Assembly (NCBI GenBank): GCA_009784025.1
Contig: WQVK01000017.1
Coordinates: 1 to 50,570, forward strand
Reading direction: 5' to 3'
Source of the DNA: Defluviitaleaceae bacterium
GTDB taxonomy: Bacteria > Bacillota > Clostridia > Lachnospirales > WQUN01
DNA length: 50,570 nucleotides
The notes beneath the pieces are model-generated. The model had not been told where the DNA came from, searched no databases, and was given only the letters and a program-made list of their open reading frames with translations. Shown here piece by piece: positions 1 through 8,324 of the stretch. The stretch's first letter is position 1. Every line of letters begins with the position of its first letter. The position numbers were made by a program, and so were the translations under genes.

Positions 1-97
1 TCAGCCCTGCAGTATTTAAGCCAAATGTTATAAGTATTGCCAGCACCGCTGTAGTTGTTATCATTGCAAACCTACGAATGTTTTTAATTTTTGTCAT
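1..97 (-). CDS. Exported protein, N-terminal fragment
   Basis: This is the first 32 codons of a gene running off the left edge on the minus strand. It starts at ATG 97-95, with a purine-rich ribosome binding site (AGGGGA) about 8 bases upstream. The visible peptide has a basic start (MTKIKNIRR) followed by a hydrophobic run of about 18 residues, which is a Sec signal peptide or a first membrane helix. It lies downstream of an LPXTG adhesin and behind a copy of the same bipartite promoter motif (152-177), so I infer a second cell-surface protein under the same sigma factor. The product family cannot be named from this fragment. Confidence 0.7.
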   Translation of the reverse strand, partial: MTKIKNIRRFAMITTTAVLAILITFGLNTAGL

Positions 98-151
98 TTT
101 AATTTCCCCTATCCCTCAAGTTTTATTTGTGTGTTGCTGTTTTCATAAATA

Positions 152-177
152 TAGACCTCGTAAATTGTCATTTGGTA
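152..177 (-). promoter_or_regulatory. Candidate ECF-sigma promoter, copy 1
   Basis: On the minus strand TACCAAATG (177-169) is followed, at the same distance as in 4857-4831, by GGTCTA (157-152). Only the spacer differs between the two copies. It lies 55 nt upstream of the start codon at 97. A TACCAAA element with a GTCTA element is a plausible ECF-type -35/-10 pair, and an ECF sigma gene (4875-5468) is adjacent. The motif is seen; the assignment to that sigma factor is inferred. Confidence 0.55.
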
Positions 178-234
178 GAATGGAATGAAAAACATTTTTT
201 GTTTTGTCGAATATACTCACCTGACACCCTCCAC

Positions 235-268
235 AAAAATAGGGGATGCGCCTTTACGCATCCCCTAT
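235..268 (-). terminator. Rho-independent terminator of the adhesin gene
   Basis: A perfect 12-bp stem (239-250 with 257-268) with a 6-base loop is followed, on the minus strand, by a run of five T. It begins about 9 nt after the adhesin stop codon. The stem core GGGGATGCG recurs at 13156-13182 after gyrA. Confidence 0.85.
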
Positions 269-276
269 GGTAAGAT

Positions 277-3200
277 TTAAACATCATATTTTTTTACAAA
301 AGTTTCACGCTTAATTATCATCAGCGTAGCCAATGCAAGTATCAATGAAACACCAATGGCCACTGCCACGCGGGTTGCGTTGCTAGATAATCCTGTTTGG
401 GGAAGCACCCCATGGAACCCGGCCAATGGCACAAGCTGATAGTCGAACTCCCATTGTTCTTGGTAGTCGTTCCAGGCCCAGCCGCCTAGTGGCACTTCGT
501 CGCCGTCAAATTCGAACCAGACATTGCTCTCTTGCATCATTACATTGCCGGGTGCTGGTTCTGGCAGCGTTTCTGTTGCGGCAGGAATGGTAACTGCAGG
601 CGGCGGAGAAATTACTGCCGGTGTAGGGTTATTGTTGCCAGGTTGGCCAGCTGTTGGCGGTGTTTGGGTTGGATTGTATGGAGTTGGATATGGAGCTGGG
701 GTTGGCGTGGGGTATGGTGTAGGTTCTGGCGTGGGATTCAGCGTTGGGTCTTCTGTGGGGTATTCCGTTGGGTTTTCTGTGGGGTGCTGCGTTGGATCTT
801 CTGTTGGGCTGGGCGCAGGTTCTTCCTCTGGCCAGTTGTATACAGATATAAAGTCACTTATAGTCACGATTTCTGTGCCCAGTCGTTCTTCCAGCTCTGC
901 AATTTGATAGCTGCCAACTGCACCGCCAGCAAATACAAAGAATGTATAAGGCTCACCTGGCAGCATAAATCCACCTGGCGCAGCTGTTTCCACAAGCATA
1001 AATAGAAAGTTGAACCCGCTGTACAGAGCCTGATGGCTTAGTACAAGCTCGCCGGCGGCGTTTGTTTGGCCGCCAGCGCCTGTGGCAAAAAACGTCGCGC
1101 CGTTTATATCGCGGCTACGCAATGGCTGCGCAACAAAGGTAGAGGCCGGCTGAATGAAGTTTGGTAGCAGCGCCACATATAGTTCAAATTCTGCGCCTTC
1201 TAGCCTGTCTTTTGTTTCATAATCATACTTGCGTAAAAGCATATTTACCCGAGAGCCAGAGCCTTGAGCTGGCGGGGCATGTTGGAAGTTGTGGATATAT
1301 TCCCTAGTTACAGACAGTTCTACGCCAATTATTTCTACATTGTTGTAAATGGTGGCCGGTGTTCGTGGGTCTGAAATGGCCACTGCGTCGTAGGTGATTT
1401 TTACTGGGGTTTCGTCTGGCAATATCACTTCAAACTGCCGCGGGCCAATAATATTAACGCTCCAAAGCTCGCCGTATGCAGGGTTTGTTGGCCTATGCGC
1501 CCAGGCTGTCCAACCGCCACCTTGGTTTTGCTCTCTTGTGTAAAGCCTGATGCTACCGGCCAAAAGAAGTAAATTTTCCCCCATAGTATCCAAAACAGTA
1601 AACCTGTCAGTGGCTGTTATATTATGGCCATGCTGGTTAACAGTCACCTCTACATTTACCCTGGCGGTATTGGCTTCCTGTCGCATGCCTTTTATCAGAT
1701 AGTACATATTATATGGCGGTGGGGTTATTGCTGCATTAAACTGGCGACCTTGCGAGGCAAATATTATGCCATTATGCGGCTGAAGCTCTGTTCCGTCTTG
1801 CAATAATGCGGGTTCTATCACCCTTGTGGAATAACGGACAATAATTTGGTTAAAGCCATGGGCTGGCTGCGCGCCGCCAACTACGTTGGTCAATTCTGCC
1901 CCAACGGTGGCTGTGGCTAGGTCAAATTCAGTTCCATCCCAGCTTAACACTGTCAGGTTGAATAAATCCAGCTCTATGCGCCCAGGTGTAGCCCGTAGCG
2001 CCGCAGAGCTGCCACCATACGGCCCTACAAACCGGTTAGCGGCGGGGATTTCACCGATATTATTTGCTCTTTCTACAAAAATCGAGCCTGGTACAAGGGT
2101 TTTCCTTGGGTCGAAATCATCTGTAAACAGCGGGTGGCCGTTTTCGTTTAAGAAGAAGAAACTCTCCAGATTGCCTGCACCACGGAAACTATTTCTCGTG
2201 TTTATCATTATCTCGTGATGGAAAAGTGCAGAATCATTGGGGTCTGCTTCAATTGTTCTAAAAATTGGCCAGTAGTCGTGGGTGATGGTGTTCAAAACAT
2301 GCCCAGAATTGCCGGCTGGCGGCCAGAATGTGATTTCATGTGCGTCTAGCTCGCCAGAGCTGAATATGCGCAGGGCAGTTTGGGAGCGTAGGCTGTAGTT
2401 TGCAGCCTTTCTTAGCAGGGTTTCTGCTGTTTCTTCTGGCTGGCCTGGTGTGGTCAAATCATTTAGCAGCGTGTAGTTTACAATCACGATGGTGCGTGGT
2501 TCGCTAAAGGGCCATCTGGCGTCACGGCGGTTGGTGATATTGTTGCTGCCTATGGCAAGGTTCCACTGGGTAGATGGGTGGTTGGGGTCCGGAAATACGC
2601 TGAATGGGATTGCTGCATTGTTTTCTGCACAATGCACGGTCATATTGCTTGGCAACGGGTTGGTTAGCGCAACCATATTTGGCGGGTTGCCTACCAAGCC
2701 AGCGTCCCGAGGGTCAATAGATTTCACATTGTTTAGCCATATAGACCTGTTAAAATGCCCGGCTGGCACTACAAGGGTGGTGGTATGGCGCACCATCCAC
2801 TGGCCGCCGATATAAAACATGCCGTCGCGGCTTACTGTAAAAGTGGGTTCTTCTGGGCGCACGATTGCTTCTGTGCCACTGCCGCCGAAATATACTGTAT
2901 TAGCAAAGTCGTTGGGGGTATCGTAAACCATGGAATGTGTTGTAGTGTAAATAAGCGTCACGCGGTAAATATCGCCCAAATCTGTGGGCACTGTGAATGC
3001 AAAGCTGTTGTCGCTTAGCCTTTCAAATGCACCGGCTAGGGCTGGGTGGGCAGCTGTAACTTCCCCTATAGGCTGGAGAAGGTCTGCTTCTGAGAATCCC
3101 ATGGAATACACTGTGTTTTGTGTGTTGGCGTATTGTATGTGTACTGTATTTGGTAAGCCGTACAGCCTTACTATAAAGCTTTCATAGTTTGCGGGAAGGG

Positions 3201-4785
3201 TTTGGCCTGGGCCGAGCATATCTGTTATTTCTTGGCCGTTTAGCGGGAAGCCGCCATTGCCTACAGACGCCACCCATGTGATATAACCTTCCATTATATC
3301 TGTCGCTGCTGGGTCTACTGTTTTAGAGCGCAGGGGCATTAGACGCCTTCTGGCAAAGACATTTGCTGTGGCGGTAGAATCTGATGCGTTGCTGCTTATG
3401 GTTACGTTGTTTATTATATTAAAATTGTAGCTGTAGGGCTGGCCATCGCTTCTTATTGCGCCCCAGTTTAGTATAGTTGTGCCCAGGTTAGGGGTAAGGT
3501 TTGCGTCTGTTTCAAGATGCGGGTTGTTGGCTATTAGGGTGTGGATGCACACTGAGTAAACCACACGAAGCACCTGGCCTGGCTCCAGTTCCAGGCCGCC
3601 GAAGCTGTGGCTAAAATATTCCAGCACATTGTCTATGCCGTTTACATTGCTTAAATTGTACGTGAAGCTTGGTATCGTGCCGTTTTCAATCACTTCTGCA
3701 CCGGCAAGCACTTGGAAGCTGATGTCGCCAATGGCAGAGCTTGCGGCTGGGTTGGCCAGCAGCATATCTTCAGCGGCCATACCATGGAAAGCTGCAATGC
3801 TAAGGCTGTCTGCCATTGTGATATTCCTTACAGTTGCGCCGCTGGCTACCACATCTACTGTGAAGATGAAGCGATTGTTTTGGATATCCCAGTTTGCGGT
3901 TTTTGTGGTTTCGGTGGCGGCAACTGGTGGCACTACTGTGAAGTTGTGCACGGATTCTGGCAGGCCAAATGTTATTTCTGTGGTTTCGGTTGTGTAATCT
4001 ACCCTCACGGCTACGGTTATTGTAAAGTTTGCATTGCCTACATTTTCTATAAAATTGTTGTCGCTGGGTAGCACGGCGATATTAGGATATTCCCCTATTA
4101 CATACCAATTGCCAAACTGTGCAGTTACCAGGCCATTTATATCTATATTATAATGGCCAATCACATGCTGAGCTAGGTTTATTGGAACATTGTCCACGCC
4201 TGCGAGCATGGTAATTTGCGGCGGCAATTGGAACACCAAATATCCGTCGCTGTTGTATGCAAACTGTAGGGTTTCATTTTCTGCAAAATGGATGCTAAAT
4301 ATTACCGTTTCACCGGATATTAGAGGTGCGCCATCTGGAATGGCCACACCGTTTTGGTCTGTTACTGTTACCCATGTGATAAAATTGCCCAAGTCATACA
4401 AATGGCTTTGGAAGGGCATGAAAGAAGCCATAGGTAGCGGTGTTTCTTCTTCCGCTTCCTCTGCTTGCTGTTGATATGTTGTTGCGGGTTCTTCTGTTGT
4501 GGCTTCGGCTGGTTCTTCTATTGTGGTGATTGGTGCTTCTTCTATTGTTGGTTTGGTTGGTTCTTCTGTGGCCAGGGCTGGCCCCTCTGTGGGTTCGGCC
4601 GGCTCTTCTGTGGCGGTCTCGGCTTTGGTTGGCTGTTCTACTTGAGAATAAGCCGCCTCTTGGTGGGTGGTGGATTCATCATATGGCACTGCAGCCACAT
4701 CTAGGCTTACTGTAATGGATGTTGCTAATATGCATACTACCATTACCATGGCAAATAGCTTGCCGTTTAAGAATTTTTTCTTCAT
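277..4785 (-). CDS. Large LPXTG-anchored surface adhesin with SpaA-like domain
   Basis: A 1502-residue cell-wall protein. Visible in order: signal peptide (about 1-32, KKK start); Thr/Glu/Pro-rich acidic linker (about 35-115); a very long beta-rich extracellular region (about 130-1170) with repeated ITWV-type segments typical of Gram-positive adhesin and isopeptide domains; a SpaA/prealbumin-like domain (about 1180-1290, opening LLRKYDYETKDRLEGAEFEL); a Pro/Thr spacer of imperfect PTE(D/N)P units (about 1320-1378); and a sorting signal, LPQTG at 1461-1465, then a hydrophobic helix and a basic tail. Sortase should attach it to peptidoglycan; no sortase gene is in the window. It follows an ECF sigma gene on the same strand and has its own candidate ECF promoter. 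Ligand unknown. Antisense open frames across it are shadows of low-complexity coding. Confidence 0.9.
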   Translation of the reverse strand: MKKKFLNGKLFAMVMVVCILATSITVSLDVAAVPYDESTTHQEAAYSQVEQPTKAETATEEPAEPTEGPALATEEPTKPTIEEAPITTIEEPAEATTEEPATTYQQQAEEAEEETPLPMASFMPFQSHLYDLGNFITWVTVTDQNGVAIPDGAPLISGETVIFSIHFAENETLQFAYNSDGYLVFQLPPQITMLAGVDNVPINLAQHVIGHYNIDINGLVTAQFGNWYVIGEYPNIAVLPSDNNFIENVGNANFTITVAVRVDYTTETTEITFGLPESVHNFTVVPPVAATETTKTANWDIQNNRFIFTVDVVASGATVRNITMADSLSIAAFHGMAAEDMLLANPAASSAIGDISFQVLAGAEVIENGTIPSFTYNLSNVNGIDNVLEYFSHSFGGLELEPGQVLRVVYSVCIHTLIANNPHLETDANLTPNLGTTILNWGAIRSDGQPYSYNFNIINNVTISSNASDSTATANVFARRRLMPLRSKTVDPAATDIMEGYITWVASVGNGGFPLNGQEITDMLGPGQTLPANYESFIVRLYGLPNTVHIQYANTQNTVYSMGFSEADLLQPIGEVTAAHPALAGAFERLSDNSFAFTVPTDLGDIYRVTLIYTTTHSMVYDTPNDFANTVYFGGSGTEAIVRPEEPTFTVSRDGMFYIGGQWMVRHTTTLVVPAGHFNRSIWLNNVKSIDPRDAGLVGNPPNMVALTNPLPSNMTVHCAENNAAIPFSVFPDPNHPSTQWNLAIGSNNITNRRDARWPFSEPRTIVIVNYTLLNDLTTPGQPEETAETLLRKAANYSLRSQTALRIFSSGELDAHEITFWPPAGNSGHVLNTITHDYWPIFRTIEADPNDSALFHHEIMINTRNSFRGAGNLESFFFLNENGHPLFTDDFDPRKTLVPGSIFVERANNIGEIPAANRFVGPYGGSSAALRATPGRIELDLFNLTVLSWDGTEFDLATATVGAELTNVVGGAQPAHGFNQIIVRYSTRVIEPALLQDGTELQPHNGIIFASQGRQFNAAITPPPYNMYYLIKGMRQEANTARVNVEVTVNQHGHNITATDRFTVLDTMGENLLLLAGSIRLYTREQNQGGGWTAWAHRPTNPAYGELWSVNIIGPRQFEVILPDETPVKITYDAVAISDPRTPATIYNNVEIIGVELSVTREYIHNFQHAPPAQGSGSRVNMLLRKYDYETKDRLEGAEFELYVALLPNFIQPASTFVAQPLRSRDINGATFFATGAGGQTNAAGELVLSHQALYSGFNFLFMLVETAAPGGFMLPGEPYTFFVFAGGAVGSYQIAELEERLGTEIVTISDFISVYNWPEEEPAPSPTEDPTQHPTENPTEYPTEDPTLNPTPEPTPYPTPTPAPYPTPYNPTQTPPTAGQPGNNNPTPAVISPPPAVTIPAATETLPEPAPGNVMMQESNVWFEFDGDEVPLGGWAWNDYQEQWEFDYQLVPLAGFHGVLPQTGLSSNATRVAVAIGVSLILALATLMIIKRETFVKKYDV

Positions 4786-4830
4786 AGCGTGTCCCCTCTT
4801 CTAACGCGACTATTGAACCTATTCTTAAAC

Positions 4831-4857
4831 GTAGACCCTGGCAAAGGCCATTTGGTA
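4831..4857 (-). promoter_or_regulatory. Candidate ECF-sigma promoter, copy 2 (adhesin)
   Basis: TACCAAATG (4857-4849) and GGTCTAC (4837-4831) on the minus strand, with spacing identical to the copy at 152-177. It sits in the 89-nt gap between the ECF sigma gene stop and the adhesin start, about 45 nt before the ATG. See the finding on this pair. Confidence 0.55.
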
Positions 4858-4874
4858 GAATCATTTATATTTTA

Positions 4875-5468
4875 TTATGGAAAAACCCTCCCAAGTCCTT
4901 GTTTTATCTTATCTCTGGCCAAGCTTAAATTTTTTGACACTGTTTGGGTAGTTACCTGCATCGTTTTGGCAACTTCTGTTACGCTTAGCTCACTATAATA
5001 ATGCAACATTACCGCTTCTTTTTGTTTATCGGGCAATTTTTGTACAATATTCATTACTATCGAATGAGTTTCTGTATTTTCCACATAATTGTGTGGGATT
5101 AAATCGTCGCTGCTTTCTTGTAAATCTTCTGTATGGTCATCTACATTTAGCGCAGGCTCATGCCTTAGCTGTTTTTGTAGGAAACGGTTTTTTTCGTTTA
5201 CTATAATCCTGGCCAGCCAGCCCCTAAATGTTTTTATGTCTCTTAACGTATGTATATTGCTACATACGCGGATTAGCACCTCTTGGGAAACATCCTCCGC
5301 GTTGGCACGGTTGCCTAGCAGCGTAATAAGCTGAAACAGCACGCCTTTGGCTATTTTTTCGCACAACAGGCCTAAGGCCTCTCTGTCGCCACGGGAAGCC
5401 TTTTGCGCTATTACATATATGTCGTTCTCGTTGCGTGGTACAATTTGCACGCTTGCATTACTCCCCAT
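4875..5468 (-). CDS. ECF-type RNA polymerase sigma factor
   Basis: A sigma-70 family factor of 197 residues. Region 2 is visible around AEDVSQEVLIRV and the following FRGWLARIIVNEKNRF stretch. Region 4 is the C-terminal helix-turn-helix, LPDKQKEAVMLHYYSELSV then TEVAKTMQVTTQTVSKNLS. I chose the ATG at 5468 because AAAAGGATG lies 8-9 bases upstream; a longer frame opening at 5495 has no ribosome binding site. No anti-sigma gene is adjacent, unlike the second sigma factor at 23287. The next gene on the strand is the LPXTG adhesin, whose promoter motif recurs upstream of the next exported protein, so the likely regulon is cell-surface proteins (inference). Confidence 0.88.
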   Translation of the reverse strand: MGSNASVQIVPRNENDIYVIAQKASRGDREALGLLCEKIAKGVLFQLITLLGNRANAEDVSQEVLIRVCSNIHTLRDIKTFRGWLARIIVNEKNRFLQKQLRHEPALNVDDHTEDLQESSDDLIPHNYVENTETHSIVMNIVQKLPDKQKEAVMLHYYSELSVTEVAKTMQVTTQTVSKNLSLARDKIKQGLGRVFP

Positions 5469-5554
5469 GCTACAACATCCTTTTGCCACACCCAATAGAC
5501 TTATTTTTAATTTTTTGCAATTTCAGAAAAACTCTAATGTTAACCTTGGGCAAT

Positions 5555-5583
5555 AAATTAGCAAAATATCAAGTGATTGTCAA
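5555..5583 (-). promoter_or_regulatory. Sigma-A type promoter of the ECF sigma gene
   Basis: TTGACA (5583-5578), a 17-base spacer and TAATTT (5560-5555) on the minus strand. It would give a leader of about 80 nt before the ATG at 5468. The sigma factor thus appears to be made from a housekeeping promoter. Confidence 0.6.
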
Positions 5584-5700
5584 CATTTTTGCCTATTTTT
5601 CGCTTATTATACAATAGTGGCTGTGGTTAGACAACTGTAGCCATGGGAATGCTTTGCTAAGGCCGTCGGGACGTAGGCCCGATACCCCCTTGCTTTTATA

Positions 5701-5765
5701 AGATTTGCTGCGCGAACCCGGCAAGGCCTGCCGCAGGCATTCTTTCGGGTTAGATTTGAAAGAAA
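5701..5765. repeat. Intergenic repeat, family G (degenerate copy)
   Basis: GCGCGAACCCGG followed about 25 bases later by TTCGGGTT and TTTGAAA resembles the right half of the better copies at 16634-16775 and 49134-49272. It lies in the 540-bp gap between the ECF sigma gene and rpsT, which also holds a perfect palindrome at 5804-5842 and no gene that I can support. Confidence 0.45.
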
Positions 5766-5803
5766 GAAGCAGAAACTCTAATGTTTGAGGGGTGTAAATT
5801 TTG

Positions 5804-5842
5804 GCAAACCAACTAATTACAATTTGTAATTAGTTGGTTTGC
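5804..5842. repeat. Perfect 39-nt palindrome
   Basis: Arms 5804-5822 and 5824-5842 are exactly complementary around a single T. The arms contain ACCAAC/GTTGGT as in the family D palindromes (15393, 23874, 31425, 38419), but the inner sequence is AT-rich. There is no T-run on either side, so a simple terminator is not obvious. Confidence 0.85.
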
Positions 5843-5938
5843 AGCCTGCGCTACTGTATGCAGAAAAACCTTCTGCACGGGCTAAATACGGGATTTTTCC
5901 TTGTTTTTACATATGTCGCAAGGGTTATGTATTTTTCC

Positions 5939-5968
5939 TTGACTTTGTCCGTGCATAGGGGTTATAAT
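5939..5968 (+). promoter_or_regulatory. rpsT promoter
   Basis: TTGACT (5939-5944), an 18-base spacer and a perfect TATAAT (5963-5968), about 40 nt upstream of the rpsT start. Confidence 0.75.
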
Positions 5969-6008
5969 AGGAGTAACCGACACTTTGCACGGGCAGGAGG
6001 TGAATGTA

Positions 6009-6272
6009 TTGGCCAATATTAAATCTGCAAAGAAGCGCATCCGCGTGTCTCTTAGAAGGCAACTGCGCAACAAACATGTTAAGTCAACAACCAAAACAGC
6101 TGTTAAAAAAGTTGTGGTTGCCACCAAAGACGGCAATCTAACCGATGCCAAAACACTGCTGGTGCAAGCCATAGCTGCTATAGATAAGGCGGCTTCAAAA
6201 GGTGTATACCACAAAAACACCGCCGCGAGGAAAAAATCAAGGCTTACAAAAATGTTAAACAAAGCACAATAA
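6009..6272 (+). CDS. rpsT: 30S ribosomal protein S20
   Basis: An 87-residue basic protein starting (M)ANIKSAKKRIRVSLRRQLRN and ending in RKKSRLTKMLNKAQ, the normal S20 length and layout. It binds 16S rRNA early in 30S assembly. The start is TTG at 6009, placed 8 bases after a strong AGGAGG; upstream in-frame codons overlap the ribosome binding site, and the family always begins M-A-N-I-K. It is monocistronic here, with its own promoter (5939-5968) and a strong terminator (6277-6357). lepA is nearby on the other strand, a neighbourhood often seen in Firmicutes. The TTG start may help keep expression modest. Confidence 0.96.
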   Translation: MANIKSAKKRIRVSLRRQLRNKHVKSTTKTAVKKVVVATKDGNLTDAKTLLVQAIAAIDKAASKGVYHKNTAARKKSRLTKMLNKAQ

Positions 6273-6276
6273 TTCA

Positions 6277-6357
6277 AAACCGTGGGGATTTGCTTCACAC
6301 CGCACCAACTTCTGCGAAAGATGGTGCGGTGTGGAGGAAATAACCACGGTTTTTTTA
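6277..6357 (+). terminator. rpsT terminator, two nested stems
   Basis: An inner 12-bp stem (6296-6307 with 6322-6333) lies inside an outer 9-bp stem (AAACCGTGG with CCACGGTTT, 6277-6285 and 6342-6352), followed by a T-run. Confidence 0.85.
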
Positions 6358-6370
6358 AAGGGATATTATT

Positions 6371-7156
6371 ATGGAACATAAAGGAATTTCTGCATTTACA
6401 TTAAAGCTGATTGCTATCATTGGTATGATTGCGCAGCATACTGTACTGGCTTTGCCCGGGGTGTTTCCCTTTGGGGTAGAGGTTGCGGCTAATATTGCCG
6501 GGGGGCTTACTTTCCCTATATTGGCGTTTTTCTTGGTAGAGGGCTTTAGGCATACATCTGACCTTAGCAAGTACAAGAAGAGGATACTTTTGTTTGCTTT
6601 CATATCCTTTATACCGCATTTGATTAGCCTGGGTAGCGGGTTAAATATTATGTTCCAGCTTTTGTTTGGGCTTATGCTGCTGGAGTACAGGCGCAAACAT
6701 GGGAGCAATGCAAAGTTTTGGCTGCTGTTTGTGCTTACCGGCGTGCTAACTATTATATTTGACTGGAGCGCCACGGCTTATATCGTGATATTGGCCTATG
6801 AAGCCATAAGAAGCGAAAAGCTGCGCCGTATTGTAACTCCTGTTATAGCCTCTGTTGGGCTGGTGGTATTCAGTATAGTTGTTAGCATTATTTTCTCGCT
6901 ATTTATAGACCCAGATGTTTTGGCAGAGGGTGCATCTAAGGCCACCATGTTCTTCCCGCTGGGCTGTTTGCTTGTTATCCCGCTGCTGCTTATGTACAAG
7001 GGCAAGCGCGGCCCTAAGATGAAATGGTTTTTCTATGTGATTTATCCTGTGCATTTATTGGTGCTGGGTATAATTGCTTTCATCATGGGCGTAGGGGTTG
7101 TGCATACGTTTATCGACATGGTTTTGGAAGGCTTTAACGCCGCCATTGGTTACTAA
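6371..7156 (+). CDS. TraX-family integral membrane protein
   Basis: 261 residues with about seven hydrophobic helices. The N-terminus (ISAFTLKLIAIIGMIAQHTV) and the segment with FPILAFFLVEGFRHTSDLSKYKKR match the TraX/acyltransferase-like family, in which the F-plasmid founder acetylates pilin; chromosomal clostridial members have no proven substrate. GGGAT lies upstream of the ATG. It is convergent with hemW and the two genes overlap by 4 bp at their 3' ends, with no terminator between them. There is no conjugation gene in the window, so a pilin role is unlikely here. Confidence 0.8.
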   Translation: MEHKGISAFTLKLIAIIGMIAQHTVLALPGVFPFGVEVAANIAGGLTFPILAFFLVEGFRHTSDLSKYKKRILLFAFISFIPHLISLGSGLNIMFQLLFGLMLLEYRRKHGSNAKFWLLFVLTGVLTIIFDWSATAYIVILAYEAIRSEKLRRIVTPVIASVGLVVFSIVVSIIFSLFIDPDVLAEGASKATMFFPLGCLLVIPLLLMYKGKRGPKMKWFFYVIYPVHLLVLGIIAFIMGVGVVHTFIDMVLEGFNAAIGY

Positions 7157-8232
7157 TAAAACGCCTCGAACACGATATTTGCCAGGTCTAGTCCCCTTGG
7201 GGTAAGGTGGATATTCTCCCCAGTGGTGGCCAGCAGGCCATCTACCAGCAGCTTTTGGGCAGCGGGCTGGTGGCTTGATGGGATTAGGCTTTTGGGGATG
7301 CCTTCTGTAAGGCGCAGGCCCAATATTATTGATTCGCAAACGGCTTCTTCATCTGATATGGTGACGAAGCCGTTTTTTTGCCCGGGGTTTTGCAGGTAGG
7401 TGGCCATGTCTTCGGCGTTGTTCCAGCGGGCTTGGCCGTTGAATGAATGCCCCCCCAGCCCGAAGGCGATGTACGGCACGCGCCGCCAGCAGTTGATGTT
7501 ATGGCGGCTTTCTGAGCCTGGGCGGGCAAAGTTGGATATTTCATAATGGGTATAGCCTGCGGTGGCCAGGGCTTGCCTGGCGTGGTGGTACATTTGGCGG
7601 TCTGTTTCGTCGCCGGGCAGGGTGATATGGTTGACCTCCAGGGCTGCCCATAGGGGGGTGTTTTCTGCAGGGGTGAGGCTGTAGGCAGAAATATGCGCCG
7701 GGGCTAGGGCTATCACAGCCTGCACGGTGGCCTCCCATTCTGCCATCGTTTGCCCCGGCAGCGCGAACATCAGGTCTATATTGATATTGTCGAAACCGGC
7801 GACCTGGGCGGCATGGTAGTTTTGGGCGAAATCATCCATGGTATGGATGCGGCTTATAGTGCGCAGCAGGTGAGGGTGAGTGGTTTGCAGCCCAAAGCTG
7901 AGGCGGTTTACACCTTGAGCCTTTAAGGCTTGCAGGTAAGCCTTGTCTACTGTGCCTGGGTTGGCCTCTACGGTAATTTCTGCGCCATTTTGCAGCGGGA
8001 GGGATTGCAGGGCGTTTAAAATTTTACATAGCAAATGGGGAGGCAGCGCTGTGGGCGTGCCTCCCCCGATGTATACCGTGTCAATTTCCTGGGTAAAGCT
8101 AGCCGCGCTAATCTCGTTCATAAGGGCGGCGGCGTAATCCTCTTGCAGGTTGCCCTCTACGGGAAAGGACAGGAAATCACAATAGGAGCATTTCTTCACG
8201 CAGAACGGGATGTGAGTGTAGATTCCGGGCAT
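7153..8232 (-). CDS. hemW: Radical SAM heme chaperone HemW
   Basis: A 359-residue radical SAM protein. The 4Fe-4S motif CxxxCxxC is Cys11, Cys15 and Cys18 (CVKKCSYCDF), preceded by YTHIPF as in the HemN/HemW group. The YIGGGTPT and VEANPGT signatures of this group follow. HemW binds heme and delivers it to respiratory proteins; older annotations call it oxygen-independent coproporphyrinogen III oxidase. I prefer HemW because of the length and because it follows lepA, the standard Firmicutes order. The start has AGGAGG 6 bases upstream. It is separated from lepA by 92 nt, probably as an operon, and its 3' end overlaps the TraX-like gene. Confidence 0.9.
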   Translation of the reverse strand: MPGIYTHIPFCVKKCSYCDFLSFPVEGNLQEDYAAALMNEISAASFTQEIDTVYIGGGTPTALPPHLLCKILNALQSLPLQNGAEITVEANPGTVDKAYLQALKAQGVNRLSFGLQTTHPHLLRTISRIHTMDDFAQNYHAAQVAGFDNINIDLMFALPGQTMAEWEATVQAVIALAPAHISAYSLTPAENTPLWAALEVNHITLPGDETDRQMYHHARQALATAGYTHYEISNFARPGSESRHNINCWRRVPYIAFGLGGHSFNGQARWNNAEDMATYLQNPGQKNGFVTISDEEAVCESIILGLRLTEGIPKSLIPSSHQPAAQKLLVDGLLATTGENIHLTPRGLDLANIVFEAFY

Positions 8233-8324
8233 GTTGGCCTCCTGGGAGGGTATTGTTTATGCTTTGCAAATTTTTTCTTCTTTCCCAAAAAAATTGGCGT
8301 GGGCGAAACCCATGGTTTTAATCC

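Noticed and set aside
524-1005. Long open frames on the plus strand rich in Gly/Val and Trp/Cys
   Set aside because: They are antisense shadows of the Pro/Thr/Glu-coding repeats of the adhesin, with no ribosome binding site and abnormal composition.
6371-7156. TraX as evidence of a conjugative element
   Set aside because: No other transfer, relaxase or integrase gene lies nearby; chromosomal TraX-like proteins are common in Clostridia.
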